Assembly: GCF_900114715.1 (NCBI RefSeq)
Contig: NZ_FOTY01000004.1
Coordinates: 1-64,000 of the forward strand
Reading direction: 5' to 3'
Source of the DNA: Salibacterium qingdaonense
GTDB lineage: Bacteria; Bacillota; Bacilli; Bacillales; Marinococcaceae
Length of the DNA: 64,000 nucleotides
Part shown: in pieces, positions 1-8,813 of the stretch
Layout of the letters: the number at the start of each line of letters is the position of its first letter
Position numbering within the stretch: the stretch's first letter is position 1
Program-made: the position numbers and the translations under genes
The notes under the pieces: generated by a model
Told to the model about the DNA's origin: nothing
The model's database searches: none
Seen by the model: the letters and a program-made list of their open reading frames with translations, nothing else

Positions 1-2
1 AA

Positions 3-164
3 CCGCGCTCGGTAAGGCAGCAGCGTCAATGGGCCCGCATGGTACGGATGACCGATATTCTCCGGGACCCGGCCCGGGCATCCAACGGGACGACAGCCGG
101 TGTCATACCGCTGCATGCCGCCCATTCCACAGCGATGGGCCATATGGTAAAGAGCCTTTCCTAA
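3..164 (+). other. Possible 3' end of an upstream gene (partial)
   Basis: A reading frame is open from the window edge to a TAA at 162-164. Its C-terminus reads HSTAMGHMVKSLS. It is followed within about 10 bases by a strong inverted repeat, which fits the end of a gene. I do not recognise the sequence, and a frame of 53 codons at an edge could be open by chance. In Bacillus the gene before ypjD varies, so context does not settle it. Confidence 0.3.
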
Positions 165-169
165 CCCTC

Positions 170-209
170 GCTGGAAGGTCTGTTTTCGCCAGAAAGCAGA
201 CCTTCCGGC
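170..209 (+). repeat. Inverted repeat (hairpin) before ypjD
   Basis: Positions 173-182 (GGAAGGTCTG) pair perfectly with 197-206. The stem extends outward through a G-U pair and two G-C pairs to 170/209, giving 13 bp with a 14-base loop. No T-run follows, so it is not a canonical intrinsic terminator on the + strand. It may be a processing or pausing hairpin, or a relic between the upstream gene and ypjD. Nothing else recognisable lies in 210-362. Confidence 0.55.
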
Positions 210-379
210 GAGGCCACCAAGCGGAGCGCGGTAGGAGATTCACGGTGTACAATAAGAGAGGGCCGGAAACTGCCGTCTTTCAGGCTTACCGAGAAAAACT
301 TGACGCAGACACAAGGTGCCCGGTGATTGTCAAACGAATAGGAATTCGATACGATAAAAGGGAAGGTGAGGGATGGACC

Positions 380-718
380 ATGGATTCAAAACGAATGCAG
401 GATATGCAGCAGGAAGTCGAAAAACATATCGGACAGTATAAAGAAGGGTATTTCAGCCCGCTTGCCATGATGGCCCGCTTATCAGAAGAAACAGGAGAAC
501 TGGCAAGAGAAATTAACCATTATTACGGAGAAAAGCCAAAGAAAGAATCAGAGCAGGACAAGCCGCTTGAGCAGGAAATGGGAGACATCCTATTTGTCCT
601 CATTTGTTTTGCCAACTCTTTACATATCGATCTGGACGAAGCGTTTGACCTGGTCATGGACAAATTCCGGACGAGAGATGCCGACCGATGGACAATGAAA
701 GAAGAAGGAGAGAAATAA
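380..718 (+). CDS. ypjD: MazG-type nucleotide pyrophosphohydrolase
   Basis: A 112-residue all-helical MazG-family protein, matching the usual YpjD length of about 110. Family members hydrolyse non-canonical or excess NTPs to NMP and pyrophosphate using Mg2+ held by acidic residues. The signature [10 protein letters not shown] (Glu36, Glu37, Glu40) and EMGDILF (Glu66, Asp69) are the expected metal ligands. The frame is open further upstream, but the start at 380 is chosen because it has a GGTGAGGG ribosome site at 365-372 and gives the normal family length; the longer version would add Arg-rich sequence with no family counterpart. It is the first gene of the ypjD-dapB-mgsA-bshB1-bshA-cca-birA run and lies one base from dapB. 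The true nucleotide substrate is not deducible. Confidence 0.9.
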   Translation: MDSKRMQDMQQEVEKHIGQYKEGYFSPLAMMARLSEETGELAREINHYYGEKPKKESEQDKPLEQEMGDILFVLICFANSLHIDLDEAFDLVMDKFRTRDADRWTMKEEGEK

Positions 719-719
719 C

Positions 720-1514
720 ATGACAAGCATTATTATTGCCGGACCACGTGGGAAAATGGGGAAAGAAGCTGTGCACCTCGTTCATGAGACCGAAGAATTT
801 GAACTGGCGGCTGCTGTAGACTCCAGAAATGCAGGAAAAAAATTGCGCGACCTTGCCGGTATGCCGGAGGAGACTGCTCTTATTTATGACGATATGCAGA
901 CGTGCCTGGAAGAAACAGAGGCCGATGTTCTTATTGATTTGACGACACCGGAAGCTGGAAAGAAACACTTGGAACTGGCACTTGATTATTACGTGCGGCC
1001 GGTTGTCGGTACGACCGGTTTCAGCAATGAAGACATACAACGGCTGAGACAAAAATCCGAAGAAAAAGAAATGGGAGCTGTGATTGCCCCGAATTTTGCT
1101 GTCGGAGCTATCTTAATGATGAAACTCTCCCAGATGGCTGCCCGTTATTTCTCTGATGTGGAGATTATTGAAATGCATCATGACAATAAACTGGATGCCC
1201 CATCCGGTACAGCTTCCAAAACAGCGGACATGATTAATGAAGTCCGCACACCAAAACGACAGGGACATCCGGATGAAAAAGAGGAGCAGACCGGCGCGCG
1301 CGGAGCTGAAACAGATGGTATGCGGATACACAGTGTGCGTCTTCCGGGACTTGTTGCGCATCAGGAAGTGCTTTTCGGAGGGGCCGGTCAGTCTCTTAAG
1401 ATACGCCATGATTCCTACAACCGGCAGTCTTTTATGCCTGGTGTTAAACTGGCAGTGGAGAGTGTCCTGCAGGTAAAAACACTCGTCTACGGTCTCGAAA
1501 ATCTAATGGAATAG
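720..1514 (+). CDS. dapB: 4-hydroxy-tetrahydrodipicolinate reductase
   Basis: DapB reduces 4-hydroxy-tetrahydrodipicolinate to tetrahydrodipicolinate with NAD(P)H, the second committed step of the diaminopimelate/lysine pathway, in the cytosol. The 264-residue protein begins with a Rossmann glycine motif GPRGKMG (residues 8-14). It carries the family signature [15 protein letters not shown] (151-165), with His154 and Lys157 at the positions of the catalytic residues. The C-terminal [16 protein letters not shown] segment is also typical. It starts one base after ypjD and is followed 12 bases later by mgsA, so the three are probably co-transcribed. No lysine riboswitch precedes it; in this window lysine control sits on dapA near 55.8 kb. 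Confidence 0.97.
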   Translation: MTSIIIAGPRGKMGKEAVHLVHETEEFELAAAVDSRNAGKKLRDLAGMPEETALIYDDMQTCLEETEADVLIDLTTPEAGKKHLELALDYYVRPVVGTTGFSNEDIQRLRQKSEEKEMGAVIAPNFAVGAILMMKLSQMAARYFSDVEIIEMHHDNKLDAPSGTASKTADMINEVRTPKRQGHPDEKEEQTGARGAETDGMRIHSVRLPGLVAHQEVLFGGAGQSLKIRHDSYNRQSFMPGVKLAVESVLQVKTLVYGLENLME

Positions 1515-1526
1515 AGGTGCCTTCCG

Positions 1527-1946
1527 TTGAATATTGCTTTAATTGCGCATGATAAAAAGAAAGAAGACATGATCCGGTTTGTGCAGGCGTATGAACCGGT
1601 TCTGCGGAACCACCATCTGCATGCCACCGGTACAACGGGGTCCCGTATTGAAGCAGAAACCGGCCTTTATGTTCATAAGCATTTGTCTGGCCCTCTTGGC
1701 GGAGATCAGCAGATTGGAGCGCTCATTGCCGAGAACAATATGGACCTGATCCTGTTTCTCCGGGATCCATTGACGGCTCAGCCGCACGAACCAGACATAA
1801 CAGCACTTCTCCGGCTTTGTGATGTGCATACCATACCGCTTGCGACCAATATGGCGACAGCTGAAGTACTTGTGAAAGGCCTGGATCATGGTATGCTTGA
1901 TTTTCGAAATGTCCAACCGCCTAGAGAGGACGCAGGTTATGAATAA
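1527..1946 (+). CDS. mgsA: Methylglyoxal synthase
   Basis: MgsA converts dihydroxyacetone phosphate to methylglyoxal and phosphate, a bypass used when sugar phosphates accumulate. The 139-residue protein has the phosphate-binding TGTTG (34-38) and [14 protein letters not shown], whose Asp60 matches the catalytic Asp71 of the E. coli enzyme. [13 protein letters not shown] and the C-terminal LATN are also characteristic. It uses a TTG start at 1527 with a GAGGTG ribosome site at 1514-1519. Its last 8 bases overlap the start of bshB1, so translation is probably coupled. Having a methylglyoxal source beside two bacillithiol-synthesis genes makes sense, because bacillithiol takes part in methylglyoxal detoxification in Bacillus; the adjacency is conserved in the family. 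Confidence 0.96.
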   Translation: MNIALIAHDKKKEDMIRFVQAYEPVLRNHHLHATGTTGSRIEAETGLYVHKHLSGPLGGDQQIGALIAENNMDLILFLRDPLTAQPHEPDITALLRLCDVHTIPLATNMATAEVLVKGLDHGMLDFRNVQPPREDAGYE

Positions 1947-2631
1947 AAAAAGACTTCTTTGTATCGGCGCTCATCCGGACGATGTGGAAATTGGTATGGG
2001 AGCAGCAGCAGCGAATCATGCTGCAAAAGGCGATATAGTGTATGTATGCTCTTTAACGAAAGGAGAATTATCCTCCAATGGAACGGTGGAAATGAGACAG
2101 CAGGAAGCTGAAGACTCTGCCGCTGTTCTTAAGGTCTCCGGACGGTATCAGCTTGACTTTCCCGATAGAGCAATCACGAAAACACATGAACAGTACAATA
2201 CCCTGATTGAGACCATCCGGGAGGTAAAACCTCATGTTGTGTTTGCTCCGTACTATGAAGACCGTCACCCTGATCATTCGGCATGCAGCGTTGTGGTGAA
2301 AGAAGCATTGTTTGATGCCGGGATTCGTAAATATCCTGAAGTGGCCGGCCCTCCACATAAGACAGCGGCTTTTTATTACTATTTTATCAACGGAATCGGG
2401 CTTCCCGACTTTTACGTTGACGCAGCGGCGTGGCAGCAGCACAAAGAAAAAGCTCTTTCCTGCTTTCAAAGCCAGTTTCAAAAAACTTCAGGCAGTGTAT
2501 CTACTCCATTAACGGAAGGCTATGTCGAGAGTGTGCGGGCAAGAGACGCGGTTTTCGGAAAACAGGCCGGAACGGATTATGCTGAAGGTTTCAAAACTGC
2601 TTCGCCGCTCGTTTTATCTTTCATTCCGTAA
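1939..2631 (+). CDS. bshB1: GlcNAc-malate deacetylase (bacillithiol step 2)
   Basis: BshB1 removes acetate from N-acetylglucosaminyl-malate to give GlcN-malate, the second step of bacillithiol synthesis. The 230-residue LmbE/PIG-L-like zinc deacetylase shows AHPDDVE (residues 11-17, Zn ligands His12 and Asp15) and HPDHSA (His110, His113). The frame is open upstream, but ATG 1939 is chosen: it follows an AGAGAGGACGCAGG stretch, begins the family N-terminus [15 protein letters not shown] and overlaps mgsA by only 8 bases. bshA follows after 11 bases. No bshC or bshB2 is present in this window. Confidence 0.95.
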   Translation: MNKKRLLCIGAHPDDVEIGMGAAAANHAAKGDIVYVCSLTKGELSSNGTVEMRQQEAEDSAAVLKVSGRYQLDFPDRAITKTHEQYNTLIETIREVKPHVVFAPYYEDRHPDHSACSVVVKEALFDAGIRKYPEVAGPPHKTAAFYYYFINGIGLPDFYVDAAAWQQHKEKALSCFQSQFQKTSGSVSTPLTEGYVESVRARDAVFGKQAGTDYAEGFKTASPLVLSFIP

Positions 2632-2642
2632 AGGAGAACACT

Positions 2643-3791
2643 ATGGCGTTTAAAATTGGCATAACATGTTACCCGACCGTCGGCGGTTCGGGAGTCGTGG
2701 CGACAGAGCTTGGAAAATTGCTGGCTGAAAAAGGACACGAAGTTCATTTCATTTCAACGAGCCTGCCGTTCCGCCTGAATCAAACAAATTCCAACATATA
2801 TTATCATGAAGTGGAAGTGAATCAATACGAGGTGTTTCAATACCCGCCTTATTCCCTGACACTGGCGAGCAAGATGGCCGAAGTTGTAAAAAGAGAAGGG
2901 CTGGATATTCTGCATGTTCATTATGCCGTGCCTCATGCTGTTTGTGCGCTCTTGGCAAAAGATATGATTGATGATGATATCCAGGTCGTAACCACGCTGC
3001 ACGGCACCGATATCACGGTACTTGGACACGATCCATCGTTAAAAGACATCATCCGGTATGCGATTAATAAATCCGATAAGGTGACGGCGGTGTCACACTC
3101 TCTCGTGCAGGAAACAAAACACATGCTGCAGACCTCAAAACCAATTGAAACAATCTATAATTTCATAGATGAGCGGGTGTACAGTGATGAAAACCCTCCG
3201 GAGGATCTCCGGCTTTCCTACGGTATTAAAACGGAGGACCGGGTAGTTATTCATATATCCAACTTTCGGCCGGTCAAACGGACGGTGGATGTTGTAAAAG
3301 CTTTTGCTGCCATGCATTCCCGTGTGTCGTCTGTATTACTGATGATCGGGGATGGTCCGGAGAAACAGGCAGCCTGCCAGACAGCTGAAGCCCTTGGCAT
3401 TGCAGACCGGGTAATGTTTCTTGGCAGTCAAAAACAGATTGCGGATTTTCTGAATATCTCGGATGTTATGCTGCTTCTTTCTGAAAAGGAAAGCTTTGGA
3501 CTTGCCGCTCTGGAAGCAATGGCGTGCGGAGTACCGGTGGTCGGCACTGACGCAGGTGGTATACCGGAAGTTATTGCTGACAGGAAAACAGGGTTTATCA
3601 CACCGGTTGGGGAGCCGGAGGAAGCTGGAGCTGCAGGAGCAGAACTGCTGGAAGACCCTTCGCTGCATGAAATGATGTCCAGAAACAGCAAACAAAGGGC
3701 AGCTGAAGTATTTGGGTCAGAAAGCATCGTCCGGCAGTATGAAACGTTATATGAAGAGAGCGGATCTTCCAGGATAGTGCAGGAGAACTGA
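2643..3791 (+). CDS. bshA: GlcNAc-malate synthase (bacillithiol step 1)
   Basis: A GT-B fold family-4 glycosyltransferase of 382 residues that joins UDP-GlcNAc to L-malate, the first step of bacillithiol synthesis. The N-terminal domain carries the BshA-specific TCYPTVGGSGVVATELGK with its glycine-rich loop. Then come LHVHYAVPHA and TLHGTDITVLG. The C-terminal nucleotide-sugar domain has the E-x7-E motif ESFGLAALE and ACGVPVVGTDAGG. A strong GGAGAAC ribosome site precedes ATG 2643. The gene sits between bshB1 and cca, as in Bacillus. Confidence 0.96.
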   Translation: MAFKIGITCYPTVGGSGVVATELGKLLAEKGHEVHFISTSLPFRLNQTNSNIYYHEVEVNQYEVFQYPPYSLTLASKMAEVVKREGLDILHVHYAVPHAVCALLAKDMIDDDIQVVTTLHGTDITVLGHDPSLKDIIRYAINKSDKVTAVSHSLVQETKHMLQTSKPIETIYNFIDERVYSDENPPEDLRLSYGIKTEDRVVIHISNFRPVKRTVDVVKAFAAMHSRVSSVLLMIGDGPEKQAACQTAEALGIADRVMFLGSQKQIADFLNISDVMLLLSEKESFGLAALEAMACGVPVVGTDAGGIPEVIADRKTGFITPVGEPEEAGAAGAELLEDPSLHEMMSRNSKQRAAEVFGSESIVRQYETLYEESGSSRIVQEN

Positions 3792-3804
3792 AGGTGGATG
3801 CGAT

Positions 3805-4977
3805 ATGAACAGGAAAGGTTCAGCCTGGAGTGCGGCTCTGGAAACTCTTGAGTTCTTGGAAAAAAACAAGGTTAAAGGGTATGTCATAGGAGGAGCTGTA
3901 CGAGATACGATACTTTCGCGTGAAATCGAGGATATTGATATTGTACTGGAAGGAGCCCCTGACATCGTTTGGTCTTTGTTTCCACATGCTGTACAGCCTT
4001 CTTCATCTTTTCCTGTATTTATTGTTCCCCGGCATGGATACGTGTTTGAAATAACGACGTTCCACCCGGATAAAGAGTCGCTGCAGATGAACCTTGAGCA
4101 TCGGGATTTTACGATGAATGCGATGACCGTGGAGATAAGCGGGAACCTTATTGACCCATACGGCGGCCAGAGCGATATAAACAGGCGGCTGATCCGTTCT
4201 GTTTCGTCTCCGCTGCAGCGTATGAAAGAGGACCCGCTTCGGAAACTGCGTGCTTTTCGATTTGTTTCTGAATTTAACTTCAGCCTGGAAGAATCAACCT
4301 GGCAGGCGGTATGCGCTGATGGAATCGGTCTTCAGGATACAGCGAAAGAACGCATTCAACGGGAAATTGAAAAAATACTCGAAGGGAAGGCATGCTCCAG
4401 AGCTTTAGAGCTGCTGCTTGCTTCCGGGGTGATAAGCGATTTTCCAGATTCCATCAAACCGGAATACATCTTAACGAATCAGAAATCCCCGGAACTGGAG
4501 GATTTTTCAACGATCGAAGAAAAATGGGCGGTATTTTTCTTCCTGCTGTACAGCGAACAAGCATGTTGTTTCGTAAACAGTTGGCCGATAAAAAAAAGGA
4601 TCCGATCCCGTATTCATTACATCATAAAGATGTGTACTGCCAATCCGGGCGGGGTGAACTGGGACACGGAGATGGTTTACCAAAACGGATGGAGGACTGC
4701 CATCCAGATTGAAACGGTCAGTCAATGGTTGACAGGTGTTCAAGACAACAAAAGGCTGGAACATATCTTGAATCTTGCCCAATCCCTCCCGATTGTGTCC
4801 AGGGATGACCTGCAAGTGGACGGGAGGGACATAGTCAGGCAGCATCCCTGTCTGCCGGGAAGGTGGATAGGTTATCTTCTGGATTATCTGGAAGAAGAAG
4901 TGCTGTACGGACGTACTGCCAACAAACGGGACGAATTACTATCCCTTGTAAAGGAGAAACTGTCACATGAGAGATAA
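3805..4977 (+). CDS. cca: CCA-adding tRNA nucleotidyltransferase
   Basis: This enzyme adds or repairs the 3' CCA end of tRNA without a nucleic-acid template. The 390-residue class II enzyme starts with the polymerase-beta-like head: GGAVRD (29-34) and the metal-binding EDID (Asp43, Asp45), followed by the RRDFTMNAM-like HRDFTMNAM and DPLRKLRAFRF motifs. The rest is the helical neck, body and tail that recognises tRNA. Length agrees with Bacillus Cca (about 397). It overlaps the birA start by 11 bases, so the two are translationally linked. Confidence 0.95.
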   Translation: MNRKGSAWSAALETLEFLEKNKVKGYVIGGAVRDTILSREIEDIDIVLEGAPDIVWSLFPHAVQPSSSFPVFIVPRHGYVFEITTFHPDKESLQMNLEHRDFTMNAMTVEISGNLIDPYGGQSDINRRLIRSVSSPLQRMKEDPLRKLRAFRFVSEFNFSLEESTWQAVCADGIGLQDTAKERIQREIEKILEGKACSRALELLLASGVISDFPDSIKPEYILTNQKSPELEDFSTIEEKWAVFFFLLYSEQACCFVNSWPIKKRIRSRIHYIIKMCTANPGGVNWDTEMVYQNGWRTAIQIETVSQWLTGVQDNKRLEHILNLAQSLPIVSRDDLQVDGRDIVRQHPCLPGRWIGYLLDYLEEEVLYGRTANKRDELLSLVKEKLSHER

Positions 4978-5932
4978 GCTGCTGCAGGTGCTTGAAGATA
5001 CAGCGGATGTCTATGTTTCCGGTCAGGAAATCAGCCGGCTGCTTGGCATCTCACGCACCGCTGTATGGAAACATATGGAGGAATTAAGGAAGGCCGGCTA
5101 CGAAATTGAAGCGGTGCCCCGGAAAGGGTACCGTTTGACCCATATCCCCAACTTGATAAGTGCTGATGAAATCAAATCACGGCTCCATACAAAAACATTC
5201 GGGCAGAAGTTGGTATATAAAGAGGAAGTGACTTCCACCCAGGAGGAAGCACACAAACTGGCGGGGAAAAATGAACCGGAAGGAACAGTAGTTGCCGCCG
5301 ATAAGCAGCTTCAGGGAAGAGGGAGACTGGACAGACCCTGGGTTTCTGCTTCTGGAACGGGGCTTTGGTTCAGTATTATACTGCGTCCCGATATACGGCC
5401 GCAGAATGCCCCGCAGCTGACACTCCTGGCAGCAGTCGCTGTAACAGAAGGCATTGCCAATGCGTCCGGACTGCAGCCCCGCATCAAATGGCCGAATGAC
5501 ATTTTACTAAACGAGAAAAAAACAGCCGGTATTTTGACCGAGATGCAGTCGGATCCGGACCGTGTTCAAGCTGTGATCATTGGTATAGGATTGAATATTA
5601 ATCACGACAAAGATCATTTTCCGCCTGAACTTCAGTCTAAGGCGACATCTCTGGCCCTTGAGAATAACGGGACTGCGTTTCACCGTGCCGATATTACTGC
5701 TTCTGTCCTGAGAAGTCTGGAGTATTGGTACGGGACGTATCTGACTGGCGGGTTTGGGGCAGTGCGCAGACGCTGGGAAGAACTTGCCGATACAATCGGG
5801 AACCATGTCCGGGCTGTGAGCCGGTTTAAAACGGTGGAAGGATACGCCGAAGGTATCACAGATGACGGTGTTCTTCTTATTAAACAAAAAGACGGAACAA
5901 TAGAGAAAATTTATAGTGCTGATATTGACTGA
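4967..5932 (+). CDS. birA: Biotin-protein ligase / biotin operon repressor
   Basis: A 321-residue bifunctional BirA. Residues 1-60 form a winged helix-turn-helix (QEISRLLGISRTAVWKHMEEL) that binds biotin operators. The centre is the ligase domain with the biotinyl-AMP loop GRGRLDRPW and the KWPNDI strand, and the C-terminus has the small SH3-like cap. It activates biotin and attaches it to carboxylase carrier proteins. It overlaps cca by 11 bases. In B. subtilis panBCD follows; here dinG follows directly with its own promoter. No biotin operon is seen in this window. Confidence 0.95.
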   Translation: MRDKLLQVLEDTADVYVSGQEISRLLGISRTAVWKHMEELRKAGYEIEAVPRKGYRLTHIPNLISADEIKSRLHTKTFGQKLVYKEEVTSTQEEAHKLAGKNEPEGTVVAADKQLQGRGRLDRPWVSASGTGLWFSIILRPDIRPQNAPQLTLLAAVAVTEGIANASGLQPRIKWPNDILLNEKKTAGILTEMQSDPDRVQAVIIGIGLNINHDKDHFPPELQSKATSLALENNGTAFHRADITASVLRSLEYWYGTYLTGGFGAVRRRWEELADTIGNHVRAVSRFKTVEGYAEGITDDGVLLIKQKDGTIEKIYSADID

Positions 5933-5951
5933 AGCTCGAATATGATATACT
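5925..5951 (+). promoter_or_regulatory. Probable sigma-A promoter for dinG
   Basis: TTGACT at 5925-5930 is followed 15 bases later by TATACT at 5946-5951. The TATACT is preceded by TG one base upstream (extended -10, 5943-5945). The start site would lie about 30 bases before the dinG start codon. The short spacer is compensated by the extended -10. Its -35 lies over the birA stop codon. Confidence 0.45.
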
Positions 5952-5990
5952 GATGATACCCGTAGACACGAAACGGCCGGGGTGAAACCT

Positions 5991-8801
5991 ATGACGAAAA
6001 AATATGTTGTTATTGATACGGAAACGACAGGCAACGCTCCTAAAAATGGGGATAAAATTATTCAGATAGGAGCGGCTCTTATTGAAGACGGCCGAATAGA
6101 GAAGGTATGGTCTTCGTTTATCCAGCCGCATTCTTCTATTCCTCTCTTTATCCAGCAGTTGACCGGTATTTCTTCCGAAGACGTGAAAACAGCTCCGGAG
6201 TTTGCCGAAATAGCTCCAATGCTGCGGGAATGGCTCGAAGACTCTTATTTTGTTGCTCATAATGTTCCCTTTGATCTTCAATTTATTAATAGTGAATTAC
6301 AGCAGGCAGGGTTCCCGCCTTTTCAGGGGAGTGCGCTGGATACAGTGGAACTTTCCCGCATTCTTTTTCCGTCTGCTCCGGGATATCAGCTGTCCAGACT
6401 GACCAAGTGGCTGGGTATCACCCACAGTCGCCCCCACCAGGCCGACAGCGATGCGTGGGTGACTGCTGCTTTACTGCTTCAGCTGCTGAATAAACTGGGT
6501 GGTCTTCCGGAAACGACAAGAAAGTGGCTTCATTCGCTCGCTCCGCATCTTGAAAGTGATGTATCATCTCTAATGAGAGAGCCTGAACTAAAACAGCATA
6601 CCGTTATTCACTCCGACGCGCTGTGGATGGAATATAAAGGGATTGTTTTTAAAAGGCCGGTAGAGGACACCACGAACCGTGGTAACATCGAAGGCCGCGA
6701 TGGAGAAGAAGACTCATTTTTTTCTCCGGAAGGAGCACTCGATGCAGCTGACAGGGAAACCTTTGAGTATCGAGAAGGTCAGGCCGCTATGGCGGATAAA
6801 GTGGGTCGTGTGCTCAATGAACGCCGCCATCTTTTGGTCGAAGCAGGGCCTGGTATCGGAAAAACGCTGGCTTATCTCGTGCCGGCTCTTTATTTCAGTA
6901 AACGGACCAGGCAGTGCGTGCTTGTTTCCACGAACACCATCGCCCTGCAGGAACAACTGATGCAAAAAGAACTGCCCCTGCTTAGACAAACCATTCCGTT
7001 TTCCTTTTCGATGATTCTTTTAAAAGGAAAAAGCCACTATCTCTCACTCCGCCGGTTTCGCCAGGCAATCGGTACGACAACCGGCTCTTATGAGGAAATC
7101 CTTACCATCGCGCAGATACTGGTCTGGATTCTTGAAACAGATACCGGCGATGTGGAAGAGATTAATATTCCGGGAGGCACAGGGAATGTGTTTTGGGAAA
7201 AAGTGTGCACAGATGACTTGGATAAACGGGGACATTTTCCTTCATGGGAAGCACTCGATTACTATCCACGTGCCGTTAAGCAGGCTGAGCAGGCTGATAT
7301 TGTGATCACCAACCACGCGCTGCTCTTTACAGACATGAAAAACGAAAGAGGGCTGCTTCCATCCCATCAACATGTTGTTATCGATGAAGCTCATCACCTG
7401 GATGAATTGGCTTCCCGGCATTTAGGCGTAGAAATCAGTTATTTTCATGTAAATCAGGCTCTGAACCGGCTCGGTGTTCTGGAAGACACGGGTCTGTTTC
7501 AACGCCTTTTTGTGCTTGAGCAGGATAAAGCGTGGGCGTACTCCATGTCTTGGTTTCAAAAACGTCAGGATTATTTCACGTTATTAAAGTATGAAATAGA
7601 CGAACTGTTCCGGATGGTACATGAATTTTGTCTTCAACAGGCCGAGCCCGAGCATACGGATGTGGGACGGCTGTCGCTTCGGTATTTTCCGGAGCACATG
7701 CATCATCCTTCGTGGTTTGGAATACAGGAGGCACTGGAGCGGGCTCTTGCTGTTTTTTCAGAAGAAGCAGAAGAGCTGGAGACGTTCAGTGCCGATTTTG
7801 CCTCCCGGATCCACCCGGATTCACCCGAAAACGGGCTTCTTCAGGACTTTTCTTCGGCTCTTGAGGAGGCGGCTTCACTGTTTGATTATCTTCATTCTTT
7901 GTTTATGATAGAAGATTCCAATCATGTGTACTGGATGGAAGTGGAGAAAAAGGGAGCAGCTAATGCTGCCTACCTCTACCGGAGACCGGTGGATGTGTCG
8001 GATCTTTTGGCCGATCAGTTATTTGCAAAGAAAGACAGTGTCATTATGACCTCTGCTTCTCTTACGTTGAAAGGTTCCTTTTCCCACGTCATCACAAAAT
8101 GGGGACTGGATGACTTTGTTCCCGATACCATGCAGCTTTTCAGTCCCTTTCCAGTCCATGAGCAGGCAAAACTGCTCGTGCCTCAAAACATGCCTTCTGT
8201 GAAAAAAAGGTCGTTTATCAGGGAAATGGCGGAATTTATTTTTCATACCGCGCATATTACCGAAGGAAAAATGCTGGTTCTTTTTACATCATTTGATATG
8301 CTGCGGCGGACATACGATCAGCTGAAGCAGTGGGATGAGGACAATCAGTTTTCTTTTATCGCTCAAGGCGTGAAGAGCGGCAGTCGTTCACGTCTGATGA
8401 AAATGTTTAAGCAGCAGGAGCAGGCTGTACTGCTCGGAACGAATTCTTTCTGGGAAGGTATCGACCTGCCGGGTGAGGATCTGAGTTGTCTGATCATTGC
8501 AAGACTTCCATTTCCGCCACCGGATGAACCAATGACACAAGCGAGAATGGAAGCGGCAGAAAAGAATGGCTTATCCCCCTTCAAAAACGTATCCCTTCCC
8601 CAGGCTGTACTGCGTTTTAAACAGGGCTTTGGCAGACTGATCAGGCATAGAGAAGATAGAGGAATTGTTGTTGTGCTCGATGAAAGAATGATGACAGCCG
8701 ATTACGGAAAAACTTTTCTGGAATCTATTCCGGAACTGCCGGCTGCCCATCAACCCGTCGATCGTCTGTTGGATGACATAGCTTCATTTTTTTATGATTA
8801 A
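5991..8801 (+). CDS. dinG: DinG-family exonuclease/helicase-like ATPase
   Basis: A 936-residue Firmicute-type DinG made of an N-terminal DnaQ-like 3'-5' exonuclease domain (residues 1-180) fused to an XPD-like superfamily 2 ATPase. The exonuclease motifs are VIDTETTG (Asp9, Glu11), AHNVPFDLQF and HQADSDAW. The ATPase has Walker A GPGIGKT (286-292) and DEAH (465-468). The S. aureus homologue is reported to act as a nuclease rather than a helicase and to lack the iron-sulfur cluster of E. coli DinG. Consistently, I see only one cysteine between Walker A and DEAH here. ATG 5991 is preferred over the in-frame GTG at 5982, which overlaps the GGGGTG ribosome site. Confidence 0.92.
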   Translation: MTKKYVVIDTETTGNAPKNGDKIIQIGAALIEDGRIEKVWSSFIQPHSSIPLFIQQLTGISSEDVKTAPEFAEIAPMLREWLEDSYFVAHNVPFDLQFINSELQQAGFPPFQGSALDTVELSRILFPSAPGYQLSRLTKWLGITHSRPHQADSDAWVTAALLLQLLNKLGGLPETTRKWLHSLAPHLESDVSSLMREPELKQHTVIHSDALWMEYKGIVFKRPVEDTTNRGNIEGRDGEEDSFFSPEGALDAADRETFEYREGQAAMADKVGRVLNERRHLLVEAGPGIGKTLAYLVPALYFSKRTRQCVLVSTNTIALQEQLMQKELPLLRQTIPFSFSMILLKGKSHYLSLRRFRQAIGTTTGSYEEILTIAQILVWILETDTGDVEEINIPGGTGNVFWEKVCTDDLDKRGHFPSWEALDYYPRAVKQAEQADIVITNHALLFTDMKNERGLLPSHQHVVIDEAHHLDELASRHLGVEISYFHVNQALNRLGVLEDTGLFQRLFVLEQDKAWAYSMSWFQKRQDYFTLLKYEIDELFRMVHEFCLQQAEPEHTDVGRLSLRYFPEHMHHPSWFGIQEALERALAVFSEEAEELETFSADFASRIHPDSPENGLLQDFSSALEEAASLFDYLHSLFMIEDSNHVYWMEVEKKGAANAAYLYRRPVDVSDLLADQLFAKKDSVIMTSASLTLKGSFSHVITKWGLDDFVPDTMQLFSPFPVHEQAKLLVPQNMPSVKKRSFIREMAEFIFHTAHITEGKMLVLFTSFDMLRRTYDQLKQWDEDNQFSFIAQGVKSGSRSRLMKMFKQQEQAVLLGTNSFWEGIDLPGEDLSCLIIARLPFPPPDEPMTQARMEAAEKNGLSPFKNVSLPQAVLRFKQGFGRLIRHREDRGIVVVLDERMMTADYGKTFLESIPELPAAHQPVDRLLDDIASFFYD

Positions 8802-8813
8802 CAGGAGGGGTGT

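Noticed and set aside
29-379. Upstream extension of the ypjD frame (117 extra codons)
   Set aside because: It would add Arg-rich sequence foreign to the MazG family; the start at 380 has a good ribosome site and normal length.
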